Source: Curtobacterium sp. ER1/6 (GTDB taxonomy: Bacteria; Actinomycetota; Actinomycetes; Actinomycetales; Microbacteriaceae). Taken from it: a stretch of 64,000 nt of DNA. This document shows positions 24,987 through 34,125 of the stretch, piece after piece. Every line of letters starts with the position of its first letter. Positions within the stretch are counted from its first letter, which is position 1. The position numbers and the translations under genes were made by a program. The stretch covers positions 62,001-126,000 of the forward strand of contig NZ_MJAK01000006.1 of assembly GCF_001742745.1 (NCBI RefSeq), read 5' to 3'. Below the pieces are notes generated by a model. That model had not been told where the DNA came from, ran no database searches, and saw only the letters and a list, made by a program, of their open reading frames with translations.

Positions 24987-26690
24987 CTACTGCGCCGGCG
25001 CACCGTCCGCGATGTTCGCGGTGATCGCGTCGATGTAGGCCGCGCGCTCCTCGCGGCTGTGCGGCCGTCCCGGCACGCCGGGCCGCTCCTCCCACGGTCG
25101 CGGGCCGGACTCGTGGCGGTACTCGACGCCGAGGGCGTCGAGCCGTGCGAGGTGCTCCTCGAGCCGCCGCCGGAAGTCCGCGACGTCCCGCGGTCGGGCG
25201 ACGTCGGCCGACCAGAGTGCCTCGGACAGGGCGACCACGCGCGGGAACAGCTGGTAGTCGAGCCGACGGACGGTGTCGACGTGCTCGGTCCACATGTTCG
25301 CCTGGCCGCCGATGACGTGCGCGCGCTCCTCGTCGGTCAGCGAGGTGGGGACCGGGTCGAACGCGTACACGTCGTCGAGCGTCAGCACGATCGACACCGG
25401 GATCGGCTCGTTCGGCAGGTGGCTCTGGCGGTAGTCGAGGTACACCTGGTCGTCCGGCGTGGAGATGACGTCGTGACCCCGGCGCGCTGCCGTGACCGCA
25501 CCCTGCAGACCGCGCCACGACACGACGGTCGCGGACCGCGAGAGCGTCCCGCCCTCGAGGATCTCGTCCCACCCGAAGGCCCGACGGCCGTGCGACTCGA
25601 GGTGCGCGGCGAGCTGCCCGACGATCCACGCCTGCAGCTGCTCCTCGTCGTGGAGCCCGAGCTCGCGGATGCGCTCCTGGATCCGCGGGTCGTCCTCCCA
25701 CTGGTCCTTCGGGCACTCGTCCCCGCCGAGCCCGATGTACTCGGAGGGGAACAGCGCGACGACCTCGTCGAACACGTCGCGGAAGAACTGCACCGTGCTG
25801 TCCTCGGCGTTCAGGACGTCGTGCGCGATGCCCCACTCGGTCCACACGTCGAGGTCGCGCTCGGGGTGCACGCCGAGCTCCGGGTAGGCGGCGAGGGCGG
25901 CGCGGACGTGGCCCGGCGTCTCGATCTCCGGGACCACGGTGACGAAGCGGTCCTCGGCGTAGGCGACGATCTCCCGGATGTCGTCCTGGGTGTAGGAGCC
26001 GCCGTGCGGGCGGCCGTCGTAGCCCGCCACCTGCAGCGTGCCGTCGGCGTCCGGGACGTGCGCGCCGACCTGCGACTCGGTGCGCCACGAGCCGACCTCG
26101 GTGAGCCTCGGGTACTTCTTGATCTCGATCCGCCAGCCCTGGTCCTCGGTGAGGTGGAAGTGCAGGCGGTTGATGCGGTGCACCGCGAGCTGGTCGACCA
26201 GGCGCAGGACCTCGGCCTTCGTGCGGAAGTGCCGAGCGACGTCGAGCATCACCCCGCGCCAGGCGAAGGCCGGGGCGTCCTCGACGACCGTGACCGGGAG
26301 CGTCCACCCGTCGGTCCGCACCTGGCCGCGGCGGTACACGTCGGCGGGCAGGAGCTGGAGCAGGGCCTGGACGCCGTAGAAGACGCCCGCGGGGCCGCCG
26401 CCGGTGACCAGCACGCCGTCCGTGGTGACCTCGAGCCGGAAGGCCTCGGAGCGGTCGCCCCCGGGGCCGGCCGGCAGCCCCTCGGGATCGGTGGCGATCC
26501 GCAGGGCGACGACCGGCACGTCGGTCGCGTCGCCGGCACCGAGGAGGGGCAGTCGGGTGGAGGCGCGCAGCACCTGCTGCAGGTACTGCGCGACCGGCTC
26601 GGCGGCCGGGTCCGCGGCGACGCGGGTCCGCTCGTCGAGCGTGAACGTGCCGACACCGTCGACACGGGAGCGGGGCTGGGGGATGAGCAT
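24987..26690 (-). CDS. GH20 beta-N-acetylhexosaminidase
   Basis: A 567-aa glycosidase that removes terminal GlcNAc or GalNAc. An N-terminal GH20b-type alpha/beta domain (~1-130) precedes the TIM barrel: FAWRGVMLDVARHF, HRINRLHFHLTEDQGWRIEI, VVPEIETPGHVRAA and the catalytic Asp-Glu in YIGLGGDECPKDQW; FGWDEILEGG and GGQANMWTEHV complete the site. There is no signal peptide, so it acts on imported sugars. It starts 23 bp after the Tat-protein gene, so it is last in the minus-strand operon of the sugar locus. AAGGA lies 8 bases before ATG. Confidence 0.93.
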   Translation of the reverse strand: MLIPQPRSRVDGVGTFTLDERTRVAADPAAEPVAQYLQQVLRASTRLPLLGAGDATDVPVVALRIATDPEGLPAGPGGDRSEAFRLEVTTDGVLVTGGGPAGVFYGVQALLQLLPADVYRRGQVRTDGWTLPVTVVEDAPAFAWRGVMLDVARHFRTKAEVLRLVDQLAVHRINRLHFHLTEDQGWRIEIKKYPRLTEVGSWRTESQVGAHVPDADGTLQVAGYDGRPHGGSYTQDDIREIVAYAEDRFVTVVPEIETPGHVRAALAAYPELGVHPERDLDVWTEWGIAHDVLNAEDSTVQFFRDVFDEVVALFPSEYIGLGGDECPKDQWEDDPRIQERIRELGLHDEEQLQAWIVGQLAAHLESHGRRAFGWDEILEGGTLSRSATVVSWRGLQGAVTAARRGHDVISTPDDQVYLDYRQSHLPNEPIPVSIVLTLDDVYAFDPVPTSLTDEERAHVIGGQANMWTEHVDTVRRLDYQLFPRVVALSEALWSADVARPRDVADFRRRLEEHLARLDALGVEYRHESGPRPWEERPGVPGRPHSREERAAYIDAITANIADGAPAQ

Positions 26691-26713
26691 GCGGCTGTCC
26701 TTCGAGGAGGTGG

Positions 26714-27997
26714 TCAGAGGCGGAAGGGGTTGGTCCCGCGGGCGGCGAGCAGGTACCAGGCCGTGGCGCCGAGGTGGAGTGTCTGGTTGTAGGTGTCCCC
26801 GAAGCCGGTGACGAGCCCGTCGTTCGACGCGGCGACGATGCCCCGGCCGTCGCCGTTCGCGGCGCGGCCCTGGGCGTCCTGGATGCTCGAGACGAGGGTC
26901 GTGTACCGCGCCGGGTCGCCGGACGCACCCCGTGCACGGACGGCGAGGGCGAGGTGCGCGGTGCCCTCGAACCAGACCTTCGAGACGTCGGAGGTGCTGT
27001 ACGACGAACCGCTGTACCCACCGTCGGACGCCGCGAGCGTGGTGATCACCCAGGTCACCGCCGGTGAGTACTGCGGGTCGAGCGTCGCGAGGTACGCCCA
27101 GTTCTGCACGTCGCCCGGCACCGGGGACCGGTTGACGGTGACGCCGTCCGCGCCGGTCCCGGTCCAGAGGTGCCCGGTCGCGCTGTCCCGCATCGCGGCG
27201 ACGAACGAGAACGCTGACGACGCGCGGAAGGACCACACCGCGTCACCGGACAGCGTCGCCAGCATCGTGAAGAACGCACCGACGTCGATGTTGTGCTCGG
27301 TTGCCTTGTAGGTGATCGCCGCGTTGTTGCCGTCCCGCCCGCCGGTGTAGCCCACCGGCGACCGCTGCCCGTCCCACGCCACGGACTGGATCCACTGCGC
27401 GAGCCGGAGTGCACCCTGCAGGAATCGCGACTGGTTCGTCGCCCGGTACAGGCGGAGCAGGGCCATGCCCACCCACGCCTGGTTGCCGGTGTTGCTCGCG
27501 GGGGAGCCGATGGACGGGCCGTTCGCGGTCCGGAACGGGTCGGGCTGGTACGAGGCGCGGGTCCGACCGTCGGCGTACGGGTCGTTCGACTGCGCCCAGA
27601 GCAGCGAGTCGGCGAGCACCGTGGCGTACTGCAGGCTCGTGGCGTCGCCGGCCGCGACCCAGGCCGCGATGACGATCGCGTCGTCGTAGGCGAAGCTCGA
27701 CACGAACCCGGACCGCCCCTCGACCCCGCCGGTGTAGCTCTGCGGGACGCGGAGGGTGCTGCCGGTGCCGTACTGGTCCATCTTCGCGGCGAGGAACGCC
27801 GAGGCGGCGCCGGTCGACGCGGCCGTGGGGGCGGTCGTCGCCGTGGTCGCGGCGCTCGCCGCCGCCGCGGGACGGGTACCGCCCGCGAGCGACCCGGACA
27901 CCGCGACGACCGCGGCGGCTCCGGCGCCGAGCAGGAGGCCTCGTCGGCTCACCAGGCGGGCGTCCACCGGGTCGCCCGACTGCGGTCCGGCGCTCAC
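26714..27997 (-). CDS. Tat-exported six-hairpin-like protein A, unknown substrate
   Basis: A 427-aa protein. GTG at 27997 overlaps the upstream stop (GTGA). A twin-arginine signal (SRRGLLLGAGAAAVVAVSGSLAGG) leads to a mature region of repeated helices with SSFAYDDA, TGNQAWVG, YTGGRDGN, TYKATEHNIDV, DVQNWAYLATLD and VWFEGTAH. This pattern fits (alpha/alpha)6-barrel proteins related to glycosidases, but no established family is named with certainty. It is a tandem paralog of protein B (clearly over half identical by eye). It probably acts on a polysaccharide outside the cell. Confidence 0.8.
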   Translation of the reverse strand: MSAGPQSGDPVDARLVSRRGLLLGAGAAAVVAVSGSLAGGTRPAAAASAATTATTAPTAASTGAASAFLAAKMDQYGTGSTLRVPQSYTGGVEGRSGFVSSFAYDDAIVIAAWVAAGDATSLQYATVLADSLLWAQSNDPYADGRTRASYQPDPFRTANGPSIGSPASNTGNQAWVGMALLRLYRATNQSRFLQGALRLAQWIQSVAWDGQRSPVGYTGGRDGNNAAITYKATEHNIDVGAFFTMLATLSGDAVWSFRASSAFSFVAAMRDSATGHLWTGTGADGVTVNRSPVPGDVQNWAYLATLDPQYSPAVTWVITTLAASDGGYSGSSYSTSDVSKVWFEGTAHLALAVRARGASGDPARYTTLVSSIQDAQGRAANGDGRGIVAASNDGLVTGFGDTYNQTLHLGATAWYLLAARGTNPFRL

Positions 27998-29358
27998 CGG
28001 CGGGGTCCGCGGTCGAGGCGGTACGGGTTGGACCCGGTGACGGCCAGCAGGTACCAGGCGGTCGCACCGGTGTGGAGGCTCGCGTAGTAGAGGTCGCCGA
28101 AGCCGGTGTCGAGGCCGTCGGAGGACGCCGAGACGATGCCCCTGCCGTCCCCGTTCGGCTCCGTGCGCTGCGCGAGCTGCACGCTGTCGAGGATCGACGC
28201 CGCACGCGCCCGGTCTCCCCGCGCACCCCGGGCCTCCAGTGCGAGTGCCAGGTGGCCGGACCCCTCGAACCAGACCTTGCTCGTGTCCGCGTCGGAGAAC
28301 GACGGGCCCGTGTACGGCCCGTCGTGCGCGGTCAGCCGGTCGAGCACCCAGGTGACCGACGACGAGTACCGACGGTCGAGCGTGGCGAGGTACGCCCACG
28401 TCTGCACGTCCTCCGGGATCGGGGTGCGGTTGATCGTCGTGCCGTCGGGGTCGGTGCCGGTCCAGAGGTGCCCGTCGGTCGGGTCCTGCATCGCGCGGAC
28501 GAACGACTCGGCCAGCGCGGCACGGCGCGCCCACGTCCGGTCGCCGGTGAGCTGGGCGAGCTGGGTGAAGAAGCCCGTGACGTCGATGTTGTGCTCGGTC
28601 GACTTGTAGGTGATCGGCTGGTCGTCCGCGTTCCGGCCGCCCGTGTAGCCCGCGGGTCGACGCGCGTCGTCACGGGCGTTCGTCTCGATCCACGTGCCGA
28701 GGCGGAGCGCCCCGTCGAGGAACCGACGCTGCCGGGTCACCGCGAACAGCCGGCAGAACGCCAGGCCGACCCAGGACTGGTTGCCCGTGTACGCCGCCGG
28801 CGAGCCGATGTCGATCGGCCGCGGGGGGTCCGCGACCGGGAAGGTGTCCGGCTGGTACGAGGCCCGGGTGCGGCCGTCGCCGATCGGGTCGGCCGCCTGC
28901 AGGGCGAGGAGGGCATCGCCGAGCGCCGTCGCACGCTGCACGTCACCGCGTCGGCGGCGTGCCAGCCAGGCGAGGACCATGAGTGCGTCGTCGTAGGCGA
29001 AGGAGGACACGAACTCGGTCGGCAGCGTCGCGAAGTACCCGCCGGAGTACGAACGTGGCAGGCGGGGCGCGCTGCCCGCGCCGTACTCGTCCATGCGGAG
29101 GTCGAGGTAGTCGTAGGCGAGGTCCCGCGACCGGCTGCGCGAGAGCGCGGGGCGACCGGGTCGGTGCGCCGTGGCCGTGGACGCGGCGCCGCTCGGGGCG
29201 GCGGACGCCACGCTCGGCGTTCCGAGGGCGACGGCGGCCGCGGCGACGGTGGCGGCACCGCCGAGCACCATCCCGCGTCGGGTCAGGGTGGGCGGCGTAC
29301 CGGGTGTCCGGTCGCCGAGGCCGCTCCGGGGGGCGGACGGACGGTTCGTCTCGGTCAT
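27994..29358 (-). CDS. Tat-exported six-hairpin-like protein B, unknown substrate
   Basis: A 454-aa protein from ATG at 29358. The Tat signal (LTRRGMVLGGAATVAAAAVALGTPSVASA) is followed by the same conserved blocks as protein A: SSFAYDDALMVLAWL, GRTRASYQPDTF, TGNQSWVGLAF, YTGGRNADDQPITYKSTEHNIDV, DVQTWAYLATLD and KVWFEGSGHLALAL. The conserved Asp and Glu residues in DVQTWA and WFEG are candidates for catalysis. The tandem duplication inside a hexosaminidase/ROK operon suggests sequential or complementary action on one glycan. Confidence 0.8.
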   Translation of the reverse strand: MTETNRPSAPRSGLGDRTPGTPPTLTRRGMVLGGAATVAAAAVALGTPSVASAAPSGAASTATAHRPGRPALSRSRSRDLAYDYLDLRMDEYGAGSAPRLPRSYSGGYFATLPTEFVSSFAYDDALMVLAWLARRRRGDVQRATALGDALLALQAADPIGDGRTRASYQPDTFPVADPPRPIDIGSPAAYTGNQSWVGLAFCRLFAVTRQRRFLDGALRLGTWIETNARDDARRPAGYTGGRNADDQPITYKSTEHNIDVTGFFTQLAQLTGDRTWARRAALAESFVRAMQDPTDGHLWTGTDPDGTTINRTPIPEDVQTWAYLATLDRRYSSSVTWVLDRLTAHDGPYTGPSFSDADTSKVWFEGSGHLALALEARGARGDRARAASILDSVQLAQRTEPNGDGRGIVSASSDGLDTGFGDLYYASLHTGATAWYLLAVTGSNPYRLDRGPRR

Positions 29359-29440
29359 GGGTTGCTCACTTCCGCCGCGTCGGTGCGGCGATCGGTGGAT
29401 CCGTGCAGGGGAGGCGGTGCGGGCGGCCGGTCGGTCCGCG

Positions 29441-30346
29441 TCAGGCGGGCGCGACGGCTGACTCGGGCGCGGTGAACGCGGCACCGAGTGCGGCGAGCGG
29501 CTGGTCGGTGGGCGCGAGGAGCACGCGGGACGACAGGCCGAGCGACGCGACGAAGGGGGAGGAGCGGGCAGCGGCGTCGAAGCAGGCGCGCAGGGGAGCG
29601 AGCAGGCGGTCGCCGAGGACGGCGAGCCCGCCCCCGATCACGACCGACTCGACGTCGACCGTGACGACGAGGATCCGGACCGCCGAGGCGACGCCCGCGA
29701 CGAAGCGGTCCCGCACGGCGACCGCGGTGGGGTCGCCCGCGTCCGCGCAGTCGAAGAGGTCCGTCGCGGCGTTGCCGGCGTGCCCGGGCCACGCGGTGGC
29801 GAGCGCGGACCCGGAGGCGACGGTCTCGAGGCAGCCCCGCTGCCCGCACACGCAGGACAGTCCGTCCGCCAGGACCGGGATGTGGCCGATCTCGCCGGCG
29901 TTCCCCCGCGCTCCGCGCCAGAGCCGTCGGTCCACGACGAGTCCGGCCGCCAGACCCGTGCCGATGTTCAGGTACGCCCGCGGTCCGTCCAGCTGCATGG
30001 CCTGCGCGGCACCGAGGGCGGCGACGTTGACGTCGTTCTCCACCTGCACCGGCACCCGGAGCGCGTCGGCGACCAGCGGGCCGAGGGCGACCTCGGACAG
30101 CCCGAGGTTGACCGCGTGCCGGACCCAGCCGGTCTCGTGGTCGATCAGCCCCGGGATGCCGATGCCCACCGCGGTCGTCGGGGTCCCGGTCCGGTCGACC
30201 AGGGACCGGATCACCCGCAGGGTGTTCGCGAGCACGGCGTCCGGTCCGGACCCGGTCGCGACGCGCACCCGGTCGAGCACCGCACCGGACGGTGCGACGG
30301 CGACGCCGTCGATCTTCGTCCCGCCGATGTCCAGGCCGATCCTCAT
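29441..30346 (-). CDS. ROK-family sugar kinase
   Basis: A 301-aa cytoplasmic kinase: phosphate motif MRIGLDIGGTKIDG, GIGIPGLID, VENDVNVAALGA (catalytic Asp), EIGHIPV and the zinc site CVCGQRGCLET. ROK kinases phosphorylate glucose, GlcNAc, ManNAc or related sugars. Next to a hexosaminidase, GlcNAc (or another hexosamine) is the likely substrate. It is first in the minus-strand arm, divergent from a ROK repressor. Confidence 0.92.
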   Translation of the reverse strand: MRIGLDIGGTKIDGVAVAPSGAVLDRVRVATGSGPDAVLANTLRVIRSLVDRTGTPTTAVGIGIPGLIDHETGWVRHAVNLGLSEVALGPLVADALRVPVQVENDVNVAALGAAQAMQLDGPRAYLNIGTGLAAGLVVDRRLWRGARGNAGEIGHIPVLADGLSCVCGQRGCLETVASGSALATAWPGHAGNAATDLFDCADAGDPTAVAVRDRFVAGVASAVRILVVTVDVESVVIGGGLAVLGDRLLAPLRACFDAAARSSPFVASLGLSSRVLLAPTDQPLAALGAAFTAPESAVAPA

Positions 30347-30413
30347 GGTGTTCCCGTCGTCAGGGCGAGCGACCTCGCCGTCGAGGACGCCGCGTCAGGG
30401 CAGCGCATGCGGG

Positions 30414-30535
30414 TTAGTAAACACGCCTAACTGTCCCCTGGCAAGCGTCTTCTACGCCACGTTTCCCCGAGATCACGCGGATGTTACGGCTGCAGATCGG
30501 GGGTTGACAGTGGATTAGGAACGGTCCTTTACTAA
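30414..30535. promoter_or_regulatory. ROK operator half-sites and divergent promoters
   Basis: TTAGTAAA (30414-30421) and its complement TTTACTAA (30528-30535) bracket the intergenic region, each with a second TTAG/CTAA nearby (CTAA at 30427, TTAG at 30515). TTGACA (30504-30509) with TTTACT (30528-30533) is a plausible promoter for the repressor/transporter arm whose -10 lies inside the right half-site. Two sites ~114 bp apart would allow looping. Confidence 0.55.
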
Positions 30536-30561
30536 GGCAACCGCTCGACGAGGGAGATCTG

Positions 30562-31710
30562 ATGGTGAACGAGACGGATGCTCCGGCACCCTTCGCCCCG
30601 CAGCTCCGCCGCCCGCGGAGCAAGGCGCTCCCGCAGCACAGCCGGGCCCTGAACCGGTCGCTCATCCTGCAGACGCTCTTCACCGACGGCGCGATGAGCC
30701 GAGCCGACCTGTCGCGCCACTCGGGCCTCACCCGGCCGACCGTGTCGGGCCTCGTCGCGGAGCTCGAGGCCGACGCCCTCGTCACCGAGCTCGGGCCGCG
30801 CGGCGACCTCCGCGTGGGCAAGCCCGCGACCCTCATCAACCTGAACGTCGACGCCTTCCACATCGTCGTCGTCGACCTGTCCGTCCCGGACCACTTCGTC
30901 GGCGCGGTCACCAACCTGCGCGGCGACGTGGTGGACAGCGCCAGGATCGAGGTCGACGGTGCCGTCGGGGACCAGGCGCTCAACCGCATCATCCGCCTGG
31001 TCGAGCGGCTCTCCGCGATGACCTCGCGCCGCCTGCTCGGGATCGCCGTCGGGTGCCCGGGTGTCATCGACGAGACCGGGACGGTCCTCGACTCGGTGGC
31101 CCTCGGCGGCGGCCTGCCCCTCCAGCAGCAGCTCGCGGACCACTTCCGACTCCCCGTGCACGTGCTCAACGACGCCAACGTCGCCGCGCTCGGGGTGCAC
31201 GCCTTCGAGGCCGACCCGACCCGCGACCTGCTCGTCGTCGCGCTCGAGCACGGCGTCGGCACGGGCATGGTGCTCGGCGGGCGCCTCGTCCTCGGCGAAC
31301 GGTACGCCGCCGGTGAGATCGGGCACCTCACGATCGACGAGGACGGCGAACCCTGCCCCTGCGGGCGGCGCGGGTGCCTCGAGGTCATCATCGGGGCCGA
31401 CCACCTGGCGCGACGGCTCGACGCTGCGCCCGCAGCCGACCGCGAGGCCCTGCTCGGCTCCGCCGGCGACACCCTCGGCCGTGTCCTCGCCCCGATCATC
31501 AGCGCGGTCAACATCACCGAGATCGTCGTCACGGGACCGGCCGAACTGGTCGAGGGTCCCTTCGTCGACGCGGTGCACGCCACGGTCTCGGCCCGGACGC
31601 TCGCGAGCGTCGGCGACGACCTCGCCGTCACGGCCACCTCCACCAACAGCGACCTGATCCTCCGGGGCGGAGCAGCCTTCCTGCTCGCCGCGGAGCTCGG
31701 GGTCAGCTGA
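30562..31710 (+). CDS. ROK-family transcriptional repressor (NagC/XylR type)
   Basis: A 382-aa protein. The N-terminal winged helix (LILQTLFTDGAMSRADLSRHSGLTRPTVSGLVAELEADALVTELG) is fused to a ROK domain with GIAVGCPGVID, VLNDANVAALG, EIGHLTI and the zinc motif CPCGRRGCLEV. The ATP-binding N-terminal DxGGT is degenerate, as in repressors. AGGGAG precedes the ATG. It likely senses the transported or phosphorylated sugar and controls both arms through TTAGTAAA sites. Confidence 0.92.
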   Translation: MVNETDAPAPFAPQLRRPRSKALPQHSRALNRSLILQTLFTDGAMSRADLSRHSGLTRPTVSGLVAELEADALVTELGPRGDLRVGKPATLINLNVDAFHIVVVDLSVPDHFVGAVTNLRGDVVDSARIEVDGAVGDQALNRIIRLVERLSAMTSRRLLGIAVGCPGVIDETGTVLDSVALGGGLPLQQQLADHFRLPVHVLNDANVAALGVHAFEADPTRDLLVVALEHGVGTGMVLGGRLVLGERYAAGEIGHLTIDEDGEPCPCGRRGCLEVIIGADHLARRLDAAPAADREALLGSAGDTLGRVLAPIISAVNITEIVVTGPAELVEGPFVDAVHATVSARTLASVGDDLAVTATSTNSDLILRGGAAFLLAAELGVS

Positions 31711-31744
31711 CCCGACACAGCAGAACGACCACCAAGGAGAAGCA

Positions 31745-33073
31745 ATGCGTACGAAGAAGTTCGCGGCAGCAGCTGCCGTGGCCCTGACCGTCGCCCTCGG
31801 GATGACCGCCTGTTCCAGCGCCGGCAACGCCGGCGCCGGTGGCAGCGGCGGCACCAAGGCGATCGGCGACGTCGAGGGCGACGGCAAGACGCTGACCGTG
31901 TGGGCGATGACCGGGGACTACTCCGACGGGACCATCGCCGCGATCAACGAGCAGTTCGAGAAGGAGACCGGCGCGAAGGTCAAGGTGCAGATCCAGCAGT
32001 GGGACGGCATCACCACGAAGGTGTCCACCGCACTCGCGACGAACACCCCGCCGGACGTGATCGACCTCGGCAACACGCAGGTGGCGAGCTACGCCGCGAA
32101 CGGTGCGCTGCTCGACCTGACGCCGTACAAGAAGGACCTCGCGCAGGGGCAGACGTGGCTCGACGGCCTGTCCGACCCGGCGACGGTCGACGGCTCGCTG
32201 TACGGCGTCCCCGGGTTCGCCGGTGCGCGGTCGGTCATCTACAACAAGCAGATGTGGAAGGACGCCGGCATCACCTCGGCGCCGACCACGTACGAGGAGC
32301 TCACCGCAGACCTCGACAAGGTCAAGGCGAAGAACTCCGCGAGCGACTTCTCGGCCTTCTACCTGCCCGGGCAGTACTGGTACGCCGGCATGCAGTTCGT
32401 GTGGGACGCCGGCGGCGAGATCGCCACGGAGGACGGCGGCAAGTGGAAGGCCGGCTTCGGCGACGCGAAGGCGCAGCAGGGCCTGCAGGACTTCAAGGAG
32501 TTCGCGAACGCGTACTCGACGAAGGCGTCGGCGACGCTCAACACCGACAGCCCCGACATGACCCAGGTCTTCGCGGACGGCAAGTCCTCGGCGATCCTCA
32601 GCACCAGCGGCGCACTCGGGCTCATCGAGAAGGCGAACCCGAAGATGACCGCCGACGCCCTCGGCACCTTCCCGTTCCCGGGGAAGTCCGGGAAGACCCA
32701 GCCGGTCATGCTCGGTGGCTCCGACTGGGGCATCGCGGCGAAGTCCAAGAACTCCGACCTGGCGCTGGCATGGGTCAAGATCGCGACGAGCCCCGACGTG
32801 CAGAGCAAGTACGTCTACGGCGACACCGGGTGGATCCCGAACAGCGCCGAGGGCATCAAGGCCGCTGACTCGAGCCTGAGCGAGATCAACAAGGCGTTCT
32901 TCACCGCCGCGCTCAACTCGAAGGCGACCCCCGCGAACGCCCGGTGGGCGGACCTCGAGGGCGACCTGAGCATCAACGACCTGTTCTCGAGCGTCGTCTC
33001 CGGCTCGAAGACTCCCGAGCAGGCCGCGGCGACCTTCGACGGGGCCGCCGACAGCACCCTCAACAAGCAGTAG
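31745..33073 (+). CDS. ABC transporter sugar-binding lipoprotein
   Basis: A 442-aa family-1 solute-binding protein. The lipobox is ALGMTACSSAG (lipidated Cys at ~23), then a Gly-rich linker and the SBP fold: KTLTVWAMTGDYSDGTIAAINEQFEKETGAKVKVQIQQWDGITTKV, NTPPDVIDLGNTQ, GVPGFAGARSVIYNKQMWKDAG. It captures an oligosaccharide outside the membrane for the permeases encoded next. AAGGAGAAGC precedes the ATG. A strong hairpin follows its stop. Confidence 0.93.
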   Translation: MRTKKFAAAAAVALTVALGMTACSSAGNAGAGGSGGTKAIGDVEGDGKTLTVWAMTGDYSDGTIAAINEQFEKETGAKVKVQIQQWDGITTKVSTALATNTPPDVIDLGNTQVASYAANGALLDLTPYKKDLAQGQTWLDGLSDPATVDGSLYGVPGFAGARSVIYNKQMWKDAGITSAPTTYEELTADLDKVKAKNSASDFSAFYLPGQYWYAGMQFVWDAGGEIATEDGGKWKAGFGDAKAQQGLQDFKEFANAYSTKASATLNTDSPDMTQVFADGKSSAILSTSGALGLIEKANPKMTADALGTFPFPGKSGKTQPVMLGGSDWGIAAKSKNSDLALAWVKIATSPDVQSKYVYGDTGWIPNSAEGIKAADSSLSEINKAFFTAALNSKATPANARWADLEGDLSINDLFSSVVSGSKTPEQAAATFDGAADSTLNKQ

Positions 33074-33085
33074 GACGACCCAGCA

Positions 33086-33119
33086 GGACGGTGCGGGTGC
33101 TCCGGCACCCGCACCGTCC
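33086..33119 (+). terminator. intra-operon hairpin after the binding-protein gene
   Basis: A 15-bp perfect stem (33086-33100 with 33105-33119) with loop TCCG lies between the binding protein and the first permease. Such stems usually stabilise the upstream mRNA or reduce permease expression. It has no T tract. Confidence 0.7.
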
Positions 33120-33141
33120 GACCCTCACGGAAAGGCCAGAC

Positions 33142-34125
33142 GTGACCGTCTCCGCCACCCGCCCGAGCCTGGAGCGCCCGGACCGTCCCACACGCTCGCG
33201 CGGCGATCGCCCCGGCGGCCCCCCGCGGCGCCGCACCACCCGCTCGTCCGCCCCCTTCTGGCTGCTCACCCCGGCCGGGCTGGTGCTCGTCTTCGTGACG
33301 GTCGCCCCGATCGTCTTCCTGGTCTTCACGTCGTTCACCGACTACGACCAGCGCTCGCTGTTCACCGGTGCCTACGACGCCGTCGGCCTCGCGCAGTACG
33401 GGCAGATCCTGACCGATCCGGCCTTCTGGGCGGCGCTGGTCCGGACGGTGCTGTTCACCGCCGCGATGGTGGTCGGCAGCATCCTCATCGGTGCGGGTGT
33501 CTCCCACCTCATGACCCGGCTCGGCGTCGTGCTGCGGTACGCCGTCACGATCGTGCTCATCTTCGCGTGGGGCATGCCGAACGTGGCGTCGTCGCTCGTG
33601 TGGAACTGGCTGTTCCAGCCCGGGTACGGGGTCGTCAACTGGGCCCTCACGCAGCTCCGGGTCTTCGGTGACATGACGGACACCGACTGGGGCAACAGCG
33701 CCGGGCTCGCCTACACGTCGATCTGGATGCTCGTGGTCTGGCAGGCGGTGCCGTTCATCGCCCTGACGCTGTACGCGGCCGAGACCCAGATCCCGCTCGA
33801 GGTGAAGGAGGCCGTCCGGCTCGACGGCGGCTCTGAGTGGACCGTCTACCGCGTGGTGACCATCGAGTACCTCCGCCCGACGCTCCTGCTCGTGACGATG
33901 CTCTCGATCATCTGGGACTTCAACGTCTTCAACCAGATCTGGCTCGTCTCGCAGGGCGGTCCCGACGGGGCCACCTCGACCCTGGGCGTCTTCACCTACG
34001 TCACCGCCTTCGTCGGGCACGACATCGGCACCGGGTCCGCGGTCGCCGTGATCGCCGCGCTCATCCTCATGGTGCTGAGTGCGCTGTACATCCGGAACCT
34101 CGTCCGATCGGGAGAAGACCTGTGA
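33142..34125 (+). CDS. ABC sugar permease 1 (MalF-like)
   Basis: A 327-aa membrane protein. GTG at 33142 is preceded by AAAGG. There are six helices after a basic N-terminus. The coupling loop is EAVRLDGGSEWTVYRVVTIEYLRP, the EAA motif that docks to the ATPase. FWLLTPAGLVLVFVTVAPIVFLVFTSFTDY is typical of family-1 sugar permeases. Confidence 0.93.
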   Translation: MTVSATRPSLERPDRPTRSRGDRPGGPPRRRTTRSSAPFWLLTPAGLVLVFVTVAPIVFLVFTSFTDYDQRSLFTGAYDAVGLAQYGQILTDPAFWAALVRTVLFTAAMVVGSILIGAGVSHLMTRLGVVLRYAVTIVLIFAWGMPNVASSLVWNWLFQPGYGVVNWALTQLRVFGDMTDTDWGNSAGLAYTSIWMLVVWQAVPFIALTLYAAETQIPLEVKEAVRLDGGSEWTVYRVVTIEYLRPTLLLVTMLSIIWDFNVFNQIWLVSQGGPDGATSTLGVFTYVTAFVGHDIGTGSAVAVIAALILMVLSALYIRNLVRSGEDL

